Shown: piece after piece, positions 1-13,019 of the stretch | Position numbering within the stretch: position 1 is the first letter of the stretch | Layout: each line of letters opens with the position of its first letter | Origin: Cymbidium sinense | Lineage: Eukaryota > Streptophyta > Magnoliopsida > Asparagales > Orchidaceae | Assembly (NCBI GenBank): GCA_021442155.1 | Contig: CM038220.1 | Coordinates: forward strand, 73,767,817 to 73,831,816 | Length of the DNA: 64,000 nucleotides | Direction of reading: 5' to 3' | Made by a program: the position numbers and the translations under genes | The notes under the pieces: generated by a model | Told to the model about the DNA's origin: nothing | Database searches by the model: none | Seen by the model: the letters and a program-made list of their open reading frames with translations, nothing else

Positions 1-1889
1 TTGGACTTATAACCGCCTGGAGTGGCAACCAGCTAACTCCTCCTATGCTTTAAATCAATAGATCAAGTCATATGATTTTGCAAGATAGTTAGGTTGTTAT
101 TATTTAGAAAGAAAAATTGATGTTCTTAAACCCACTCGCTAAGAGACTAGAACATGAGTGGTATGAGTAATGGCATAGTATAATGCAAATCTTTTTTATT
201 TTTATTTAATTTTGACTCTTCATTTTAATAAAGGCCATAGGATATTTTTATATGCCTAAATGCATGTTGAAATGAGTTAAGGGTTGAATCAAAGAGAAAG
301 AGACATTTTCCACCACAGAGGAGATTCTCAAAGGTCAAGTCTTCCCCTATCATGCATGGATGGAAACCCTCTCTTAACAAGAGTAAAATAATATGGATGC
401 ATGATATACAGAATACAACATTCAGCTAAGGGGATGTTAAACCTTTTAATTTATCGTGATTATAGCCTAGGCTTTATGTGAGGTTATGAGTTATTTAAAA
501 TTTTAATTATGAGTTGTAGTTGGGTAAAAGATTTATTTTTCAGAGCCTAATTGAATCTAAGTCACACATTAAATCATCATTCATTTAAAAAACTATGAAG
601 AGTCATGCCATTTCTATTGCACAACTGTAAACAAAATATCAGCCAATTTTATAAATCTACCGCAAAAGAATAATAGGCTAGTGCTGTCGAGTAGCACCAT
701 ATAACCGAGAAAAGATGTGGTAGCCAATCTCTACCCTCATACAACTCAGTATATAAAATAATAATTATAATTTACAATGAATAAATGTTATAGGGGGTCT
801 TCAAATCTTTAAGTCTTCATATTTTTATTTGATTTGATTTGCTCTACTTCAAAGGCATCACATGGCCTCCCAAGATAAAGCCTTCTAGCCAATGTTCATC
901 TTTATCCTCTCATAACACTAATCATAATTCCTAATGCAAAATTACATTAAAATAGAAAAAGTAAATCTAACTACACCTGTAAAATAAGTATTAGCTGAAC
1001 ATACATACATACAACCTAAGCAATTATATTTATAATTTGGACTTAGCACCCTGCATATGGGTAACCAAGCCCACCTATCCTAACTTGGATTATGCTTAGG
1101 GGGCTTAAGCAACCTACAAAGAGAGCATTTATATTTTATTTTTTTTAGCAGAACCTTAAACATAATCCCCTGTAGAGACATGATTAAGCTAATCACAGCC
1201 TAACATCCAGTCTAAAATAATATATCATGAAATAAAATATATAACACTCCATGCACCACCCAAACATAAAGCTAGAATTGGTGACTTAATTCTAAAGTGC
1301 ATGTATTAAGGCTTATGTGATATGCCTTAATTAGGCTTTGTTATAATTTTCTAAGTAATGAAAGGGTGTTTAATCATAAGAAGTTGATTTCACTTTAAGT
1401 TGTTTAATTGATTTAAGAATTTTATTTAGTACTTTTTTTTACTTGAGTTACACTTAATAACTAAGTGTTATAAAGAGAAGAGATGAGAAGATTACTCTCT
1501 TTCATCCCTACCTTAAGCTACTTCTAAAGCATGTTAATTAACTTGATTCTCTTTAGTGAATGGCTTATTTTGTTTTTTTAACTAATCCTAGATTTAGGTT
1601 CACTTTAAATAATCTCATTCAATAAGAAAGATATCTTAAGATTAATTAATTAATTACTATCACATGACACATGTTCATTCATTTCTTTCCATCATATGTA
1701 ACATGCGCATGATTAAGTCCTAAGTATGCCTATACATTAAAAATGTTTTAGTGCACTTAAATGATGGATATGAATATATATATTTAAAGTGTATATTTTC
1801 CTTAGATTGAATTATTTTATCACATTATTTTAAAGCTCTATCTAGATTCTTATACAAAAATACATAGAGATGAAATTAAATAGGTATGT

Positions 1890-2460
1890 GTCATTGTTAA
1901 CCAGAGTGAAATAATCAAATGACCTTCTTGGGGAGCTAAAACTCATTATTCCTCACATGTCCAAATTATATACTTGCATTCAAATATATGTAAATTTGTA
2001 TACATGAACATAAGAACAAGAGCTCCCAATCATATTATTAATTAATTCTATCACTTGAATAATTGTGAATGCATGTAATTTAATAAAAGAAAAATGGGTT
2101 CTAATTCCATAATTAAATACATAAACACATGTAGAAGAGACATAAGCTAGTACATGCCATTGTTAATCAAGGAAGTGAGGCAATCAATTGACCTCCTTGG
2201 GGCTACATAAAGCCTTGTATTCTTGGGATGTCAGACTAAATGTTTTCTTTTCTCAAATACATGTGGATGCATACATAAATAAGGAATAAAAACTATGCAA
2301 AAGTTGTATTTTTATTTTATTGAAACATTTATGCATATGGAGTAAAGCCTTATTTAAATTCTAATATTGAAATATGTGAGGTAATCAAATGACCTCCTTG
2401 GAGCTAACTAAATCCTCGTATTCCCGGGATGTCCAAGCTATATGCCCATTAACATTCTTA
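1890..2460 (+). repeat. Tandem subrepeats of about 210-240 bp inside the long repeat
   Basis: A block reading roughly gtgaggtaatcaaatgacc, ctccttggggcta, then gggatgtcc recurs at about 1905, 2175 and 2373, with AT-rich spacers between. The same block occurs several times in the later copy (about 21355, 21630 and 21880) and in inverted orientation at 7380-7450 and 16965-17035. It is the most recognisable internal landmark of the family. Confidence 0.7.
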
Positions 2461-4018
2461 CTATCACAAATCAATATATGAATGAAAGCAAAGAGATTTT
2501 ACTTCATACACTTAAGCTATAATCACATACATTTCCTATGTATTTATAACTCTCATTCATAGCATATACAATCATTCATTTATAAGTTTTGAAAATTAGA
2601 TTTGGATTTAATAATGATAATAGCCACATATATTATAATTTAGATCAACACATGCAAGCTTGACATAAAGAAACCATTTGATTTACTTAATTTTGGCAGA
2701 AATGAATGCATGGATCAAGTGACATACAACATTTAATATGATTGGAAAGAAATAAAGAGATATAAGCATATAATTTCATTCAATCTAACTAATTATTAAG
2801 GACAATCATACTAAAAAAGCTCATTTAAAATAAACCAAAAAATTTTAATGCCACTTTCAATTTCATTTTTGATTTGATTTAAGAAGTATGAGAAAGGTTT
2901 TCTAATCCTAATCCTAATCCCGTACCCCATATGTGAGTTAATTTGATTTAATGAAAAGCAATTAGATTGATTTTATGGATTGATTAAGTTAAGGTGTAAA
3001 TTAAATCAATTAATTAAACCCTTACCTATGTTTCTTTAAGGTAATTAATCAAATTATTATGTGCAAATATAATATGCAAATGAATTGAAAAGTAAATAGC
3101 AATGCTCCTATGAAATGAAAGGGGCCTAATGCAATTAGCTCATAATCATTAATTAATTAAGCTTAAAGAACTCACTAAATAACTTTTATGGTTTTTCCAC
3201 ACATATGGGCAAACCATAATTTCATTAAACCTCTTTAGGTTATTGAACATCTAAAGCTGTACCCATGGATCAATTAAGGGAAATCAGATTTAATTTGATT
3301 TTTAATTAATTAAAGTATTAATCCACTAATTCATTTCTCTTTTCTTAATTACTAAATTTAATTGATTATCCTTCTGAAATGAAATGAGCTTAAGGGGAAA
3401 AGTTTGGAAAAGAGGTCCCAACCTAATTCTCTAAGCCCCTCACTCAATGAAACATGATTTTGGATGATTTGAGTTTTAATTTAACAAATTAAGAGATTAA
3501 TTGGATACTTAATCATTAATTAGCATTTTTGGTTGAAAGAGAAGAAAACTTAGGGAAAAGAATAGGAGAGAGGCCCCAATCCAATTTCTTAATTCTCCCT
3601 ATTGATTAATAGTGATTAAGAAGTCCAATTTATTAATTAATTACTATTCACATACTTAATTATCCTTTAATTAAATTAAGAAGGTTATTAGGGTTCAAAT
3701 AATCAATTTTCCCAATTAATCAACCAATAAATTTTAAGAAAAATAGGGGAGGCACAGGTCATCCCTCTAAACATTCTCAGAAAGTTTGAAATTAATTGAC
3801 TGATTAATTAGTGAGTAATTATGCTATTTAAATTTTTAATTAAACCTTAGATAAGTTAAAATTACTATTCAAATTAATTAAGGATAATTTTAATAGATTC
3901 CCCTCTAAAATACCTTTAAAATAAGCCATTATTTATATTTTTAGATTTTTCCTAAAATTAGTTATGAATTACAGAAGTTGCAGCCTTAAAAATATATTAA
4001 ATAGCTTTAATTAAGCCT

Positions 4019-4080
4019 AATCCCATCGGTGCCATGTGGTGTGCTAACATAGTGCACTTTCCATGTGGCACTGTGGGATT
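4019..4080. repeat. Long inverted repeat (hairpin) upstream of TATA-like box, copy 1
   Basis: The left arm aatcccatcggtgccatg pairs imperfectly with the right arm catgtggcactgtgggatt across a loop of about 20 bases. The equivalent hairpin stands at 11978-12040 in unit copy 2 and, decayed, at 13721-13777. The right arm is the more variable part, while the ability to pair is kept. Confidence 0.65.
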
Positions 4081-4083
4081 GGC

Positions 4084-4090
4084 TATTTAA
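4084..4090 (+). promoter_or_regulatory. TATA-like box of the long repeat
   Basis: TATTTAA stands four bases after the hairpin and is kept at 12045-12051 and 13782-13788, each time in the context CTATTTAAGT. The position just after a conserved inverted repeat suggests the element's own promoter. No transcript evidence is available. Confidence 0.4.
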
Positions 4091-5099
4091 GTTGTCACAC
4101 CTGTGCGCCGAGTCAATCAACAGCGGATGCAATATTATTCCCCATCTTCCGATCAGATCAATCTTACGACATAAAAAGGAGAAAATAGATGGATCTAGTG
4201 TGATCTGATCAAAGCCGTCCATTTTAATCATGTGAAATGAATGGCTTGTGATCCACCTTCCCATGAGTGATGAACGATGGAGATCGTCCACCATGGATCT
4301 CTCAATCTGAGCTCACCCGAGCTCAGATGAACTTCAAAATCAACCCACACTATCAAGGAAGGAAACCGTACACATCCAACAGTCAAGATTGACTCACATG
4401 TGAATTTCTTTGAAAAGCTCCAACCAAAATTTTCTATTTCTATGGTTTTGAGGAATTACCTCACCGGAGCTCAAGACTAGTGGTGGGATCGATGGAGGTA
4501 GCTTCATTTAGTAGAGATGCCCTATTGAGTAGCACGCAACCCAAATTCTCTTGGTTCACTCGATGGATCAACTTCCATCACTATGGACCTCGATGGTGAT
4601 TGAAGTCCCTCCTCCAGTGGCTTTAGAGCTTGAAAAATGACTTGGGTGGATTCGATGATGTGCGTGGAAGGTGTGTGTAAAAGGAATTTGATTTTGGTTG
4701 AGGAATGAGCAAGCTTGCATCAAGATTAGCCTCCTTTATTTTGATTTTTGCGAGATGAGGAAATGTCGAAGGAGGAAAGCTTGGAATGGCTCTAGGGATT
4801 GCAAAGATGTTCGAAATTGCACTAGGAAGCTCTCACAATTCTAATTCATTCATTTCTTGTAGGAATAGAGGGGGAAAATCCCTTGGTAAGCTGAGGTGGA
4901 TGGATGGGATACCTTCCCATTTTGTGTCCAGCTAGCCACTGTCAGAGTGTCGGAGTGGTCGCACTCAAGTCCACATGGCTCATATGGATTGGGAGAAGCC
5001 ATGGCAGGAGGCTCTTACCTTGATTTGGGCAGATTGCCTTTGCTTGGATCCTTTGGTTTTCAGTTTGCATGGGAGGTTAGTTAACTCGCCTCTCTTTGG

Positions 5100-7150
5100 T
5101 CCATGGTAAGTCCTAGTACCTTTTGGAGTGGCTAGGAGGTTTAGGGATCCCTCAATTGGATGAGTGAGGGCTATCAAGGTGAAATGAAAAGTGGACTTTG
5201 CAATATGAGGAAAGAATCTAATATGGGAGAGGATTCTTGGGGGATTTGCATTGGACTTAGCTCCAAATGGGTTTAAGCAGATTTTAAGTTGACCCAAGAT
5301 GGGTTTGGGTTGGGTTTGGCCAACCTCCAATGGGTCATGGATTGGTTTCATGGATTTTGGCTTCATTTAGTCAAATGAGTTCATATTAGGTCATGTTAGG
5401 TCGGGTTGACCAATTTATCAAATTGGGTCAAACCAAGACTTGGGTTAGGTTCAAATGATTATTTGAAAAGTTTTGGTTCAAGTGGTTTCAATTAATTTGG
5501 CCTAGGTTTGATTTTGGCTCATTTGGAATCAAATAGGTCAAATGGGTCAAGTTGTCCAAATTGATCAAATTGGGTTGGGATAGGTGTTGGTTCATGTTCA
5601 ATTGGTCAATTAAAAATGATTATAGGCTTTGGTTTGAATCAATTTGGATTTAATTTGATTTTGGATAATTTGACCCTTTAGGTCAATTTGAAATTCAAGT
5701 TGATCATTGATCATGAGTTGGTTTGAATCAAATGATTTCAATCAATTTAGGGTATGGTGGATTTTGGCTAGTTTAGGTTTCATTTAGGCTAAAGGTTGAC
5801 TTGGTCAAAGGACCAAGTTGACAAAGGACCAAGTTGACTTGGCCAAAGGACCAAGTTTACTTGGTTTGACCCAATTCAAGGTGATTAATCATCCTTGCAT
5901 GATTTTTGATCATGATATGAGGCTTGGATGTGCTTGGTTCAAACCAATTTGGGTTGGATTAGAACTTGGCTCAAAAAGGTCCTTTAGGCCACTTTGGATC
6001 AAGTGGACATAAATGGGTCAATTGATTTGGTTTTGGCTTAATTCAAGTTTAGTTGAACTTATTTATGATCCTAAGATTGAAATATAAATCTAACTATAAT
6101 TAATTTAGAGTCCAATAGATTTTGGCTCATTAGAAGTTTTCAAGCTAAAAGGGTTAACTTGGGCTTGACTTGGGTTAACTTGAGTTTGGTTTGATAATTA
6201 TAGGTTTCATTTATATTTGGATAGGTGATTGAAGGAATGATGGATTCAAGAGAAAATCTATTAGTTTTGGCTTGGTTTAGGTGGATTTTCATTATGTCCA
6301 AGAAATTGGCTTAAAGGGTCTAAATTAGATTTTGGTTTGATTTTAGATTTGGTTTTGGCCATTTGGATTTATATTTCATTTTTATTTGGTAATATAAATG
6401 AAGATATAAATGATTCATGAGAAAATCACTTGACTTTGGAGTGATATTGAAGCAAATTTAACCAAGCTCATGGATGTAGGTCAAAAAGGCTAAGAAGGAA
6501 ACCAATTTAGTTTGATTTAATTTTAGTCATTGGAGGGTGGGTTTCATTTATATTTATGAATATGAATGAAGGAATAATTGATTTATAAAGAAATCAATCA
6601 ATTTTGGGTTGATTTGAGTTACGATTTAGTTAAGCTTATGGAGGTAAGTCTATATGGCTTAGGAAGAGTCTTGGCTTGGTTTATTTTAGTTTGATTTTGT
6701 TTTGATCATTTGAGTATGTATTTCATTTATATTTGTGAATATAAATGAAGGAGTAATTGATTTATAATGAAATCAACTAATTTTGTTTTGGTTTAAAGGG
6801 GATTTTGGCTAAGCTTATGAGGATTGATCATATGACTTAGGAAGAAATTTTGGAACTTGGATTTTAATTTGGGTTTCAATCATTTGGAATTGAGTTTGGA
6901 TTCGAATTTGATAAATGATTGAGAAACTAAATTAATTTTTGAGAAAATCAATTGAATTCAAATTGAATTGGATTTGGCTAAGGTTAAGTCTATGGAATTC
7001 AATCATAAGGTTTATGGAGAATTGTGAGCTTGGATTTGATTATGGGATTGATTATGAACATGGAAATTTGGTTTAGTATGAATTTGAGGTTTGGTTTGAG
7101 AAGGAAAGCATAGGTTCAATTTAGGCTATAGGTTAGTTAAGTCTCCTTAA
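5100..7150 (+). repeat. G- and T-rich part of the long repeat with tgggtcaa motifs
   Basis: The plus strand is strongly depleted of C: in 7021-7080 I count 17 G and 2 C. The first part (5250-5990) is packed with variants of tgggtcaa and its complement ttgaccca. The later part (6000-7100) is made of variants of gatttggtttgatttt. The same composition recurs in the other forward copies (about 14700-16650 and 27400-28650). No open frame of note. Confidence 0.7.
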
Positions 7151-7369
7151 GTCCTTAAGGAATGATCTATCCCTATGGCTAACCCTTCTAAGTCTCTAAG
7201 TTTATGTTAAGTGTTTACCTAATCACTAGAAGTGTCTTAAGACTAAGGAGCTCTTAGTGTCTATAAGAGTCCTAGATCTATGATGAGGAAGTTAAGAACT
7301 CACTCCAAAAGTGAGGTCAACACTTTAGCATGATTTTTCCATTCTTGTAGTTATGTGTACATTCATATG

Positions 7370-7560
7370 TATCTAAGAATAGCGAGTATATCTAGTCTGG
7401 ACATTCCGGGGATGCACGGCTTTAAGTAGCCCCAAGAAAATTTTTACCTCACTCCCTTGGTTAAAAATGGTGAAGTACTTGCTTAAAACTTTTATACACT
7501 TGAATTTGCATTTAGCTAATGAATGAAAATCCCCTTTTAAGACTGTGGAGAAAATTATAT
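7370..7560 (-). repeat. Inverted copy of the internal subrepeat
   Basis: The reverse complement of this stretch carries the landmarks gtgaggtaaa, cttggggctacttaaagcc and ggaatgtccagactag, the same order as in the subrepeats at 1890-2460. So each unit contains this block in both orientations, which gives every unit an internal inverted repeat and could seed the inversions seen later in the window. Confidence 0.6.
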
Positions 7561-9145
7561 ATATTTCTACCTTCATCCATCTCTTTTGGAAAGAGGATAA
7601 ATGAAACAGAAATATAACACCTTATTGAGACACCATGTAGATCCATAGATATTCTTATTAGGGTGATGTATGACATTGAGGAAAAGTGTACTATATCAAA
7701 ATATAGAAGTCACCACCCTACAATAGACTTAATCATATGAATAAGGACTCCTAAGGACTATGGGTCTTTATGTATACCAGAGATTTTTCCCTACTTTGCA
7801 TAGAAATGTAAAGCAGGGTTTATTTTAAATCGAGTTTGTTAAGTTCCCTATGGAGGCAAGCCCCCATAGTTAATTACATCCTAAAGAATAGGATTCCTTA
7901 GGAATACTCTCATTAAGGTAAATGATCATTGTCTCAAAGATTTTGAAGGTAAGACTATCAATCGATTGACTTATTTTCATAAAATTCAATTGGGATCGAT
8001 CAAGAGGAGGGAGTTCTTATCGAAGCCAAATGAAGATGAGTAGGGAATGCTTAGGATATTAGGAAGCCTAATAAGCATCCCAAACTATCCTATAGTTGGG
8101 CTTTATATTTTTTGAAATTGAATTGATTTATTTATTTGAGTTAAATTTTTGTTAGAAATCTAGGGCTTAAAATTCCATGACACAAGATCATGGAAATGCC
8201 TAAGAGGTGAGGATTTATGCTTGTAGCCCATAAAGGGGACAAGCAACCCCGGATCCTAAATCTAGGGGGCTTTGCTAAGGGCCAAATCATGACCTAAATC
8301 TAAGGCAAAATGGGTATTTAGTTTACCTCCACAAGAGAGGATAAACCACCTGACTGTTTGGACTTACAATCACCTAGGGGTGGCTGCCAACTAACTCCTC
8401 CTATAATTTTAAATACATGTAGGCAAGTCATATGCTTTTGTAAGATAGCTAAGTTATTATTTATTTAGAAAGAGACTAAGTCCTTCAACACACTCTCTAA
8501 GAAGCTAGATCATGTAGGGTATGATTTAATGACTTAAATCTAATGCAAATTTTGTTATATTTTATTTTCATTTTGGGCAATCAGTTTGACACAAACTTTA
8601 GGATTGATATGCCTAATGCATAAGAAATTAGATTATGAGAAAAAATCAACAAGATAAGGAGGTGTGTTTTCACCATGGCTCTCGAAGGTCAAGCCAAGTT
8701 CTCTCGCAAAGGTGGAAGCCCTCCAATCAAGAGTCAAACAATATACTTTTTATGCATGATGTGAGAAAAAAACATCATTCAACTAAGGGGTTGCTAATTC
8801 TTTTATCTTATTTTATAGCCAAGGCTTTAGGTGAGGTTATAAGTTATTTAGTTTTTAATTTGAATTGATTAGTTGGATAGAAAATTTATTTTTTAAGAGC
8901 CTAATCGTCATCCAGGCCATACATCGAAGCAAGGAAGAAACTAAGAAGAGATGCCATCTTAATGCACAAGCTAAATAAATATCAATCAATTTATAAAGTT
9001 AGCACAAAAGAATAAGAGGTCATTTATGGTCGGGCTCCACCACACAAACCCGTAAGAGCAAATTGGGTAGCCGAGCTCTACCATTATACAACCCAGATTA
9101 CAAATGAATTAAATACAATCAAGAAGGAATTCATTGTTATTGGGG

Positions 9146-9217
9146 GGTCTTCATTCTTCATTTCTTCTTTCTTCTCTCTTCTTATTTCTTTTTTCTTCTT
9201 TCTTCTTTCTTCTTTTG
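9146..9217 (+). repeat. Polypyrimidine (TTC-rich) tract
   Basis: An almost unbroken run of T and C, mostly ttcttc and tttctt units, lies within unit copy 2. Copy 1 has a much shorter pyrimidine stretch at the matching place (about 800-830), so this is a local expansion. Confidence 0.8.
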
Positions 9218-11273
9218 GTTGGTTGGAATGTGGTTGCTCCAAAGGCTTCACATGGTACACAAGACATAGTCTTATAACCAATGTTCATCCTAATCCCCCA
9301 TAATAATCTTTCTCAAATCCTAATTGCAAAATTACATGAAAATGGAAAAAAAGGAAATCTAACTAAAACCTATAAAATAGAGATTAGCTAAACAAACCAT
9401 ACAATCTAAAGCATGTATATGTATAAATTGGACTTAGCACCCCACACATGGGTAAGCAAGTCCACCTGGCCTATCTTGGATTATGCTTAGGGGTATAAGC
9501 AACCTGCATAGCAAAAATATTTTTTTTATTATAGCACCCCTTAAGCACAATCCCTTGCATAAGACAATGGTTAGACTAAGATTATCCTACCATTCAGTCT
9601 ACGCATATACACCCTAATATCTAGACTAAAACATCACATCACAAAATAAAGTAAATATCAAACTATGCACTGTCCTAACTTAAAGCTAGAAATGGTGACT
9701 TATTCTAATGTGTGCCTTTTAAGATTTCTGTGGTATGCTTGGCTAGGTTTTAAGGTTGAAGTTTTCTAAGTATGAAAATTTTCAACTTAGATGGTGGTTT
9801 CTTTTAAGTGATTTAGTTAATTTGGTTAATTTTTTTGATGATTTGCTTAGGTTTGAATGAACCTACAATTAATTACTAAAAGTTGTAAAGAGAGGAAAAG
9901 AGAAGAAAACTTCTCTTTCCTCCCTACCTTAAGTAGTTTCTAAGGTAGATTCATCGAAGATTTTTGTTTAGTGAATGTTTTATTATGTGTTTTAATTAAT
10001 CTTAAGTTTAGATTTTTCCTTAAACAAACCTATTCAAAAGACAATGGCATTTTAAGATTAAGTAAAGTGAATTATTATCACAAAACACACATATCTTTAT
10101 TTCTTAACATGCATATGGATGGACCCTAAGCATATCTATACATGCAAATGGAAATATTTAGCACACTTTAATGACGAATGCTAAGAGAGGTTACTTAAGG
10201 AAGGTTGGAGTGTTTCATGTATGCATGATTTTATTAAGTAGAAGAGAGTGATTCTTTTAGACATTTTTATATGCACATTTGCAAGTATAAAAGACATAAG
10301 TGAGTACGATGCCATTGTTAGCACTAGGGGTGTAAGGTACAAGATCTACTTAGGGCTACTTAAATCCTTGCAACCCCGAGATTATCTAGACTAATATACC
10401 ACTTTTCTTAAATACATGTGCATGTACAAAAAGAAATGCTTGGAAAGAGAATCATGCAAAAAGTTTATGTTTGTTTGATTTTGGTTTGATTGTTTAGTTT
10501 ATATGTGTGATGTGGAGTTCCTTTTTAAGTCATGACATAGGAGTGTATAGGAATGGATTTATGCAAGTATTATTTCCTTTTCAAATGGACTATATACTTT
10601 GTAAATCCTATACAATTCAATGTTAAGAAAGAGAGGGAGAATCACATAACACATTTTATACTATTCACATGCAAGCTCATAAGCAATTTTAAATAGCATA
10701 CCCTTCTTTTATAATGTTTGATTCATAAATTTTGAAAATAATTTTGGGTTTAGTAGTGATAATAGCCATTTATATTCTTACTTTAGCTAAAACATGCAAT
10801 TTGACATAAAGGAAAATTTCATTTTTTTAATTTGATTTTTAAAGGCATAGATGCATGATTTACCATATACTTAACATGCTAGGAAAAAATAAAGATGAAA
10901 GCATGTAAATTCATTCATGCTAATTAATTCCTAAAGACAATCCTATGGAATAAGATTTTTAAAGTGAATCAAAATTGGTTTAAGGAAAGTTTGAATTTAT
11001 TTTTGAGTTTGATTTGAATTTTGGAAATGTGAGAAGGTTTGCTGGTCCTAACCCATTCCCACATATGTGTATTATTTTAGTTTAATTTTAGGTGATTAGA
11101 TTGATTTCATGTTTTGGTTAGGTAAGTAATAGATTAAGTTCATTAATTATCCCTTACCTACACCACTTTAACATATTTAACCAAATAATAATGAGCCAAT
11201 GCATGACATAAAATCATAAGGAATTTAAACCAGAAATGCACCTAAGAAAGAAAAGGGGCCTAATGTATTTGGC

Positions 11274-13019
11274 TCATAATTAATGATTAATTAAGTTAAA
11301 GGGTTTAATTTAAGTACTTTCATAACCCTTCCCACACATATGGGTTAAGTATGATTTTCTTACTTAGGTTATTGAAAACCTAAGCATCTACCCAAGAAGG
11401 AATTAATTAAGTTCTAGAATGTTTTGAAAGTTTTATCAAGTCAATTAAGTAGGTCATTAGTGGATTAGCTCTTAATTAAATTTAGATTAAGGAAGGAAAG
11501 GGGTTTAAAGAATGATTTGGGGAAAATACCCTAAACCCATTCGATAAACCTACTCTTCACTTAAACAAAGTTTAATTAACTTAATCAAGGGATTAAACCA
11601 CTATTTACATGCTTAATTAAGCTTAATTACATTTATGAATGTGATTAAGAATTCATTAATTGATTTTCCTAATTAACTCATCAATAAATTCCAAGAAAAT
11701 TAAGGGAGTTAGAGATCATCCCAAAAAGTTCATCTGAGAAACTTGGGATCAATTAATAGAGTAATTAAGGGGTAATTAGGTTATTAAGTTTTCAATAAAA
11801 CCCTAATTAAGGAAAATTCAGTATTCAAAATTAATTGAAAATAATTTTAATGAATTCCACTTTGAATTATATTCATAATGCATTTTATTTTGTATTTTTC
11901 TAATTTTTTTACATTTAGTTATGTACTTTTCAAGTTTTAGTGATTAAAACTTAATTAAATAGGTTAATTATATAGTTAATCCCATCGGTGCCATGTGGAC
12001 CACTGACGCGGCGCACACTTTCCACATGGCGTGATGGGATTCACTATTTAAGTAGTCACATCCGATGCCACGTCAGCCAATGGCGCTATGCGCTTTCTCC
12101 TCGACCGTCCGATCAAAGATCGACGGTCATGATTAAGCTCATGGTTCTTAATGGATAAATCCATGGATCCTACACAGATTAATCAGTATCATCCATCCAA
12201 AATGCGTCGATGGATGGTCCATAATCTGTCACTGAGCTCGCTTATGGGAGAGGGCATCTGTCCACTCCTTAGGGCTTGATATGAACTCAATTGAGCTCAA
12301 ACTTAGCCCACACCATCATCATGCATGGAGCAAGACATCCAATGATCAATTTGCAATTGGGTGAAAGTTTCTTTCACAAAGGACCAAATACTTCCTATTC
12401 TAGGCTCGATTTGAAGGCATACCAAACTGGAGGCTATCACCAGTGCTCCCAACCGTCGAGGTAGCTTCATCTAGTGGAGATGAAGCCCTGTTGAAGGTTT
12501 CAAGCTTTGGGATGAAGTGGATTTGGCCAAGAATTACCCTTTGACCAAATACTTCGACTAAGAGGGTGTCAAGTGGCCATGAAGAGGATTTGACCAAATT
12601 CCAAGTGAATTTGGCCAAGAATTACCCTTTGACCTAGGGGTAAAATGGTCATTTGGCTTTGATTTCAGTTTGAATATGTTTGGTGTGATTAAAAAATGGT
12701 TTGGGTCAAATTTCAATGAATTTAGAATTGATTTGATATGATTTGGCTCATATTGACCCATTTAGGTCAAAATGGGTCAACTTGGGTCAAGTTGACCAAT
12801 TGGTCAAATTGGGTAAAACCAAGGGTTGGTTCAAATTCATATGACTATTTGAAATGTGTTGGCATCATTGGTTTGGTTCAATTTGATTTATATTTGGTTT
12901 TGGTTCATTTGATTTCATTTAGGCCAAATGGGTCAAGTTGACCGATTTAACCCATTTGACCCAATTAGATTAGGTCATGGGTTGGTTTAAGTTTGGTTGA
13001 TCATTTCAAATGATTTGGT
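11274..13019 (+). repeat. Tandem duplication inside copy 2, first segment
   Basis: Starts at cataattaatgattaattaa and runs to just before the same bases at 13020. It contains the hairpin and TATA-like box at 11978-12051. Compared with the second segment it lacks roughly 460 bases around 12503, where a short stretch (tttggccaagaattaccc) copied from nearby sequence sits at the deletion scar. Confidence 0.8.
11978..12040. repeat. Long inverted repeat (hairpin) upstream of TATA-like box, copy 2
   Basis: The left arm atcccatcggtgccatgtgg pairs with the right arm ccacatggcgtgatgggat, the strongest version of this hairpin in the window. A TATTTAA box follows at 12045-12051. Confidence 0.75.

Larger units (their letters stand above)
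1..8358 (+). repeat. Long non-coding repeat family, unit copy 1
   Basis: The opening bases of the window (ttggacttat, then agctaactcctcctat) recur at 8359, followed by the same series of landmarks, so this is one unit of a repeat about 8.36 kb long. The unit has an AT-rich first part (about 1-3990), a TATA-like box with a long inverted repeat (4019-4090), a region of moderate GC (4100-5100), a strongly G- and T-rich part (5100-7150) and a final part (7150-8358). I see no gag, pol or transposase motif and no long open frame. A large non-autonomous LTR retroelement (LARD type) is the most likely class, but LTR and internal parts cannot be separated here because the copies are tandem or inverted. 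Confidence 0.7.

Noticed and set aside
4007..5366. Short open frames of 62-128 codons on both strands in the GC-moderate part of the long repeat
   Set aside because: They overlap on opposite strands, have no motif and are not kept open in the other copies of the same repeat.
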